Origin: JADZAI01 sp046348585
GTDB taxonomy: Bacteria; Pseudomonadota; Alphaproteobacteria; Micropepsales; Micropepsaceae
Direction of reading: 5' to 3'
DNA length: 64,000 nucleotides
Assembly (NCBI GenBank): GCA_046348585.1
Contig: JAXMDZ010000009.1
Coordinates: 33,817-97,816, forward strand
Shown here piece after piece: positions 60,168 to 64,000 of the stretch. Position numbers and translations under genes: made by a program. The notes beneath the pieces were generated by a model. It was not told the DNA's origin, ran no database searches, and saw nothing but the letters and a program-made list of their open reading frames with translations. Each line of letters starts with the position of its first letter. The stretch's first letter is position 1.

Positions 60168-61865
60168 ATGGGGCACGGCGAAGACCTGAGGGCGCGGCGC
60201 GGCGGACAGGCAAGGCCCGATCCGACGCGGGGCCGCATCGCGGTCGCGGCGGCGGCGTTCGTCGCCGTCTTCGCGCTGATCGGCGGCCGCATGGCGCAGA
60301 TCGCGCTGTTCTCGGGCGGCGAGCCGGAAAGCGCCCCGGCGATGGCCGAGGCGGGGCCGCAGGGCCGTCCCGACATTCTCGACCGCAACGGCGTCATTCT
60401 GGCGACCGACCTTGAGGTCGCCTCGATCTACGCCGATCCGCGCAGCGTCTGGGACGCCGCCGAAACGGCGCGGGCGCTGAGCGGCGTCTTCCCCGACCTC
60501 GACGTCGAGGAACTGACGCTGAAGCTTCAGGCCAAGACCGCCTTCGTCTGGATCAAGCGCGACATCACCCCGCGCCAGCACGCGGCGGTGCACGATCTCG
60601 GCCTGCCCGGCATCGCCTTCCGCCAGGAATTGAAGCGCGTCTATCCGAACGGCCGCGCCGCCGCCCATGTGCTGGGCTTCGTCGATGTCGACAACAAGGG
60701 CCTCGCCGGCATGGAGCGGGCGATCGACACCACGCTCGCCGAGCGCACCGCCCACGGCGAGCCGGTGACGCTGTCCATCGACCTGCGCGTCCAGCACGTC
60801 GTCGAGGACGAACTCGCCAAGACCATCGAGACCTTCAGCGCCATCGGCGGCGCGGGCCTGGTGATGGATGTGGAGACCGGCGAAGTGGTCGCCATGGTCT
60901 CGCTGCCCGATTTCGACCCCAACCACGTCAACGACGATCCGGCCGAGAACCGCTTCAACCGGACGACGCTGGGCGTCTACGAAATGGGCTCGACCTTCAA
61001 ATCGTTCAACACGGCGATGGCGCTCGACGCCGGGGTTTCGTCCCACGACTATTTCGACGCCCGCGCGCCCATCCGTATCGGACGCTTCACAATCAAGGAC
61101 TATCACCCGATGGGCCGCGCCCTGACGGTGGAGGAGATTTTCGAGCACTCGTCCAATATCGGTTCCGCCAACATGGCCCGGAAGATGGGTGCGGAGCGGC
61201 AGAAGGCGTTTCTCGCCTCGCTCGGCCAGCTCGACCCGGTCCCGCTGGAACTGCCCGAACGCGGCATGCCGCTGTCGCCGTCGAACTGGAGCGAGGTGTC
61301 GATGCTGACCATCTCGTTCGGCCACGGCATCGCGGTCAGCCCCATGCACGTCGTCACCGGCGTCTCGGCGATGGCGAACGGCGGCATGTTCATCACGCCG
61401 ACAATCCTGGCGCGCGAGCCGGGCAAGCCGATGCCGGTGCGCCGCGTGCTGAAGGAAGAGACCAGCGCCGAGATGAACCGCCTGTTCCGCCTAGTGGTGG
61501 AGAAGGGCACGGCGCGCAAGGCCGACGTGCCCGGCTACCCGGTCGGCGGCAAGACCGGCACCGCCGAAAAGGCGACCGGACGCGGCTATGCCCGCAAGGC
61601 GCTGCTGTCCTCGTTCATCGGCATCTTCCCGGCGAACGACCCCAAATACGCGGTGCTGGTCATCATCGACGAGCCGAAGGGCACCAAGGAAACCTCGGGC
61701 TTCGCCACCGGCGGCTGGACCGCCGCCCCGGCGACCAGCCGCATCGTCGCGCGCATCGCGCCGATGCTGGGCGTCGAGCCGGTGCGCGCGCCGGAGGACG
61801 AGGCCGTGGCGCTCGCCCAGGGCGAATCCAAGAGCGACGCCGTTCTTCTGGCCCAGGACCACTGA
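60168..61865 (+). CDS. ftsI: Septal peptidoglycan transpeptidase FtsI (PBP3)
   Basis: 565 residues. A short cytoplasmic tail and one membrane span (IAVAAAAFVAVFALIGGRMA), a pedestal domain (GRPDILDRNGVILATDLEV), and the transpeptidase domain: MGSTFKSF (nucleophile Ser about 273), EHSSNIGS (SxN about 327) and GGKTGTAEK (KTG about 462). It cross-links septal murein with FtsW. It starts four bases after ftsL and ends four bases before murE. Confidence 0.96.
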   Translation: MGHGEDLRARRGGQARPDPTRGRIAVAAAAFVAVFALIGGRMAQIALFSGGEPESAPAMAEAGPQGRPDILDRNGVILATDLEVASIYADPRSVWDAAETARALSGVFPDLDVEELTLKLQAKTAFVWIKRDITPRQHAAVHDLGLPGIAFRQELKRVYPNGRAAAHVLGFVDVDNKGLAGMERAIDTTLAERTAHGEPVTLSIDLRVQHVVEDELAKTIETFSAIGGAGLVMDVETGEVVAMVSLPDFDPNHVNDDPAENRFNRTTLGVYEMGSTFKSFNTAMALDAGVSSHDYFDARAPIRIGRFTIKDYHPMGRALTVEEIFEHSSNIGSANMARKMGAERQKAFLASLGQLDPVPLELPERGMPLSPSNWSEVSMLTISFGHGIAVSPMHVVTGVSAMANGGMFITPTILAREPGKPMPVRRVLKEETSAEMNRLFRLVVEKGTARKADVPGYPVGGKTGTAEKATGRGYARKALLSSFIGIFPANDPKYAVLVIIDEPKGTKETSGFATGGWTAAPATSRIVARIAPMLGVEPVRAPEDEAVALAQGESKSDAVLLAQDH

Positions 61866-61869
61866 GACG

Positions 61870-63315
61870 ATGAAGCTCTCCGCCCTCATCGACGGCTGGA
61901 CGGGGGCGGGCGATCCCGAGATCGCCGGCCTGACCGCCGACAGCCGGGCGGTGAAGCCGGGGTTTCTGTTCGCGGCGCTGCCGGGCGCGAAGGCCGACGG
62001 CCGCGCCTTCATCGCCAAGGCGATCGAGGCCGGAGCCGCGGCGGTGATCGCGCCGCCGGGCACCGCCGCCGCCATTCCCGTCGTCGCCAACGACAATCCG
62101 CGACGCGCCTTCGCGCTCGCCGCTGCGCGCTTCTACGGCCGCCAGCCGGAGATCGTGGCGGCGATCACCGGCACCAACGGCAAGACCTCGATCGCCGCCT
62201 TCGTGCGCCAGATCTTCGCCGCCTGCGGCCGCAAGGCGGCCAGCATGGGCACGGTCGGCATCGTCTCGCCGTCGGGCGAACGGACGCTCAGCCACACGAC
62301 GCCCGATCCGGTGGTGGTGCACCAGGAACTCGCCCGGCTCGCGGACGAGGGCGTCACCCACCTCGCGCTGGAAGCGTCGAGCCACGGCCTCGACCAGCAC
62401 CGGCTGGACGGGGTGCGCATCGCCGCGGCGGCCTTCACCAATCTCACGCGCGACCATCTCGACTATCACGCGACGCTGGAAGCCTATCGCGACGCCAAGC
62501 TGCGGCTATTTTCCGAAGTCGTGCGGGACGGCGGCCTCGCGGTCGTCGATGCCGATGGCGAGGGCGCGGCCGATTTCATCGCGGCGGCGCGGGCGCGGGG
62601 CCTTGCCCTCGTCACCACCGGAAGGGCGGGCGAGACGCTGAAGCTGACGGCGCGCGAGGCGCATCTCGACAGCCAGGTGCTGACCGTCCTTCACGCCGGG
62701 GTCGGCCATGTCGTGCGGCTGCCGCTCGCCGGATCGTTCCAGGCCTCGAACGCGCTGGTCGCGGCGGGCATCGCCATCGGCCTCGGGGAAAACCCGTTCG
62801 CCGTGTTCGCCGCGCTTTCGACCCTCAAGGGCGCGAAGGGCCGGCTCGACCATGTGGCGACCGCCCGCAGCGGCGCGCCGATCTTCGTCGATTACGCCCA
62901 CACGCCCGACGCGCTGGAGACGGTGCTGAAGACGCTGCGCCCGCATGTGCAGGGCCGCCTGCATGTCGTCTTCGGCTGCGGCGGCGACCGCGATCCCGGC
63001 AAGCGCCCGCTGATGGGCGCGGCGGCGGCGCGCAACGCCGACGTGGCGATCGTCACCGACGACAATCCGCGCAGCGAGGACCCGGCGGCGATCCGCGCCG
63101 CGGCGATGCAGGGCGCGGGGCCGAAGGCGCGCGAGATCGGCGACCGCGCGGCGGCGATCGCCGCGGCCGTCGAGGGCCTCGGCGAAGGCGACATTCTGGT
63201 GATCGCCGGCAAGGGTCACGAGCCGGGCCAGATCGTTGGCCAGACGGTGCTGCCCTTCGACGACAGCGACGAGGCGCGCCGCGCCGCGACGGCGCGCGGA
63301 GGGAAGGCGCTGTGA
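61870..63315 (+). CDS. murE: UDP-MurNAc-L-Ala-D-Glu:meso-diaminopimelate ligase MurE
   Basis: 481 residues. N-terminal ITADSRAVKPG-type uridine site GLTADSRAVKPGFLFAALPG, P-loop AITGTNGKTSIAAFVRQI (about 100), LALEASSHGLDQHRLDG, and C-terminal DYAHTPDALETVL. The DDNPRSEDP motif (about 398) has the DNPR arginine that selects meso-DAP over lysine, as expected for a Gram-negative. Cytoplasmic. The longer open frame to the left overlaps ftsI and is rejected. Confidence 0.97.
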   Translation: MKLSALIDGWTGAGDPEIAGLTADSRAVKPGFLFAALPGAKADGRAFIAKAIEAGAAAVIAPPGTAAAIPVVANDNPRRAFALAAARFYGRQPEIVAAITGTNGKTSIAAFVRQIFAACGRKAASMGTVGIVSPSGERTLSHTTPDPVVVHQELARLADEGVTHLALEASSHGLDQHRLDGVRIAAAAFTNLTRDHLDYHATLEAYRDAKLRLFSEVVRDGGLAVVDADGEGAADFIAAARARGLALVTTGRAGETLKLTAREAHLDSQVLTVLHAGVGHVVRLPLAGSFQASNALVAAGIAIGLGENPFAVFAALSTLKGAKGRLDHVATARSGAPIFVDYAHTPDALETVLKTLRPHVQGRLHVVFGCGGDRDPGKRPLMGAAAARNADVAIVTDDNPRSEDPAAIRAAAMQGAGPKAREIGDRAAAIAAAVEGLGEGDILVIAGKGHEPGQIVGQTVLPFDDSDEARRAATARGGKAL

Positions 63316-64000
63316 AGCCGCTGTGGACATCGCGCGAGGCGGCGGAGGCGACGGGCGGCAAGGCGGCCGGAAGCTGGGAGGCGCACGGCGTCTCCATCGA
63401 CACGCGCACGCTCCAGCGGGACGATCTCTTCGTCGCGCTGGTCGGCGAGAACCGCGACGCCCACGCCTTCGTCGCCGAGGCGCTCGACAAGGGCGCCTGC
63501 GCCGCGATGGTGTCGCGCGCGCCGGACGGAATCGACCCGGCGAAGCTGCTGATCGTCGCCGACACGCTGGCCGGGCTTGAGGCGCTGGGCCGCGCGGCGC
63601 GGGCCCGCACTTCGGCCAAGATCGCCGCCGTCACCGGCAGCGTCGGCAAGACCAGCACCAAGGAGGCGCTGCGCTTCGTGCTCGGCCAGCAGGGCGCGAC
63701 CCATGCCTCGGAAGCCTCCTACAACAATCTCTGGGGCGTGCCGCTGACGCTCGCCCGGATGCCGGCGGAGACGAAGTTCGGCATCTTCGAAATCGGCATG
63801 AACCATGCCGGCGAGATCCGTCCTCTGGTCGCCCAGGTGAAGCCCGACGTCGCCGTCGTCACGACGATCGAGGCGGTGCATCTGGCGCATTTCGATCATG
63901 TCGAGGCGATCGCCGACGCCAAGGCGGAAATCTTCGAGGGCCTTGCGCCCGGCGGCGTCGCGGTCGTGAACGCCGACAATCCCCATGCCGCCCGGCTCGC
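63312..64000 (+). CDS. murF: UDP-MurNAc-tripeptide:D-Ala-D-Ala ligase MurF (partial, runs off window)
   Basis: It starts at GTG 63312 inside the murE stop (GTGA) and stays open to the window end, 229 codons. VSIDTRTLQRDDLFVALVGE is the N-terminal uridine-binding segment. The ATP P-loop is AVTGSVGKTSTKEALRF (about 109), followed by ASYNNLWGVPLTLARMPAET and EIGMNHAGEIRPL, and TTIEAVHLAHFDHVEAIADA. It adds D-Ala-D-Ala to complete the pentapeptide precursor. The C-terminal half is missing only because the window ends. Confidence 0.94.
   Translation, partial: MKPLWTSREAAEATGGKAAGSWEAHGVSIDTRTLQRDDLFVALVGENRDAHAFVAEALDKGACAAMVSRAPDGIDPAKLLIVADTLAGLEALGRAARARTSAKIAAVTGSVGKTSTKEALRFVLGQQGATHASEASYNNLWGVPLTLARMPAETKFGIFEIGMNHAGEIRPLVAQVKPDVAVVTTIEAVHLAHFDHVEAIADAKAEIFEGLAPGGVAVVNADNPHAARL

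Overview
The window is a continuous stretch of a very GC-rich alphaproteobacterial chromosome. The evidence is the gene content and order (GatB/YqeY protein-dnaG-rpoD; rnpB directly upstream of the mraZ-rsmH-ftsL-ftsI-murE-murF division and cell-wall cluster), a TonB-dependent receptor with an EIVVTGSR-type N-terminus, S9 peptidases, and meso-DAP-type MurE. The order cannot be fixed by eye; Caulobacterales/Parvularculales-like groups fit best. Coding density is high. I see no IS element, prophage or CRISPR array. Long open frames opposite real genes are artefacts of GC-rich third positions.

Layout. 1-1621: tail of one sensor histidine kinase followed by a close tandem paralogue. 1618-5582 (minus): greA, GT4 and GT90 glycosyltransferases and an MFS exporter. 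5942-10650 (minus): carB, a DUF5694 protein and a small secreted RraB-like protein. 10998-14470 (plus): TonB-dependent receptor with a strong terminator, and a small basic protein. 14467-15666 (minus): carA. 15915-21893 (plus): GatB/YqeY protein, dnaG, rpoD, and a dienelactone hydrolase-RidA fusion. 21914-23679 (minus): fatty acid desaturase and 2OG-Fe(II) oxygenase. 23792-28025 (plus): small secreted proteins, glutathione peroxidase and an overlapping NTF2-GNAT-nitrilase operon. 28077-31019 (minus): S9 peptidase and SIMPL protein. 31124-31200: tRNA with CAU anticodon, probably Ile2. 31384-33978: subtilisin autotransporter. 34000-43952: sterol-desaturase-like protein, EttA, sulfatase/phosphonate monoesterase, cyclophilin, TPR-sulfotransferase, aldo-keto reductase and flavin monooxygenase. 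44121-49735 (minus): a methionine-cycle operon, ArsR-methyltransferase fusion, metF, metH, with an AT-rich palindromic operator. 50503-50574: a 23-residue membrane micro-ORF with its own SD, terminator and an FNR-like box. 50751-54416: fused 5-oxoprolinase. 54548-57358: ParDE, DjlA-like, AmpD-type amidase, an orphan HigA and a low-GC lipoprotein. 57493-57857: RNase P RNA. 58125-64000: mraZ promoter with three MraZ boxes, then the division and cell-wall cluster running off the right edge.

The most unusual items are: (1) a two-hairpin palindromic repeat present once between genes and once in frame at the HyuA/HyuB junction of the 5-oxoprolinase gene, with compensatory stem changes between the copies; (2) the 23-residue membrane ORF with a full set of expression signals and an FNR/FixK-like box; (3) the DLH-RidA fusion; (4) the likely S-adenosylhomocysteine-sensing ArsR-methyltransferase regulator and its operator; and (5) textbook-spaced MraZ boxes inside the mraZ promoter.
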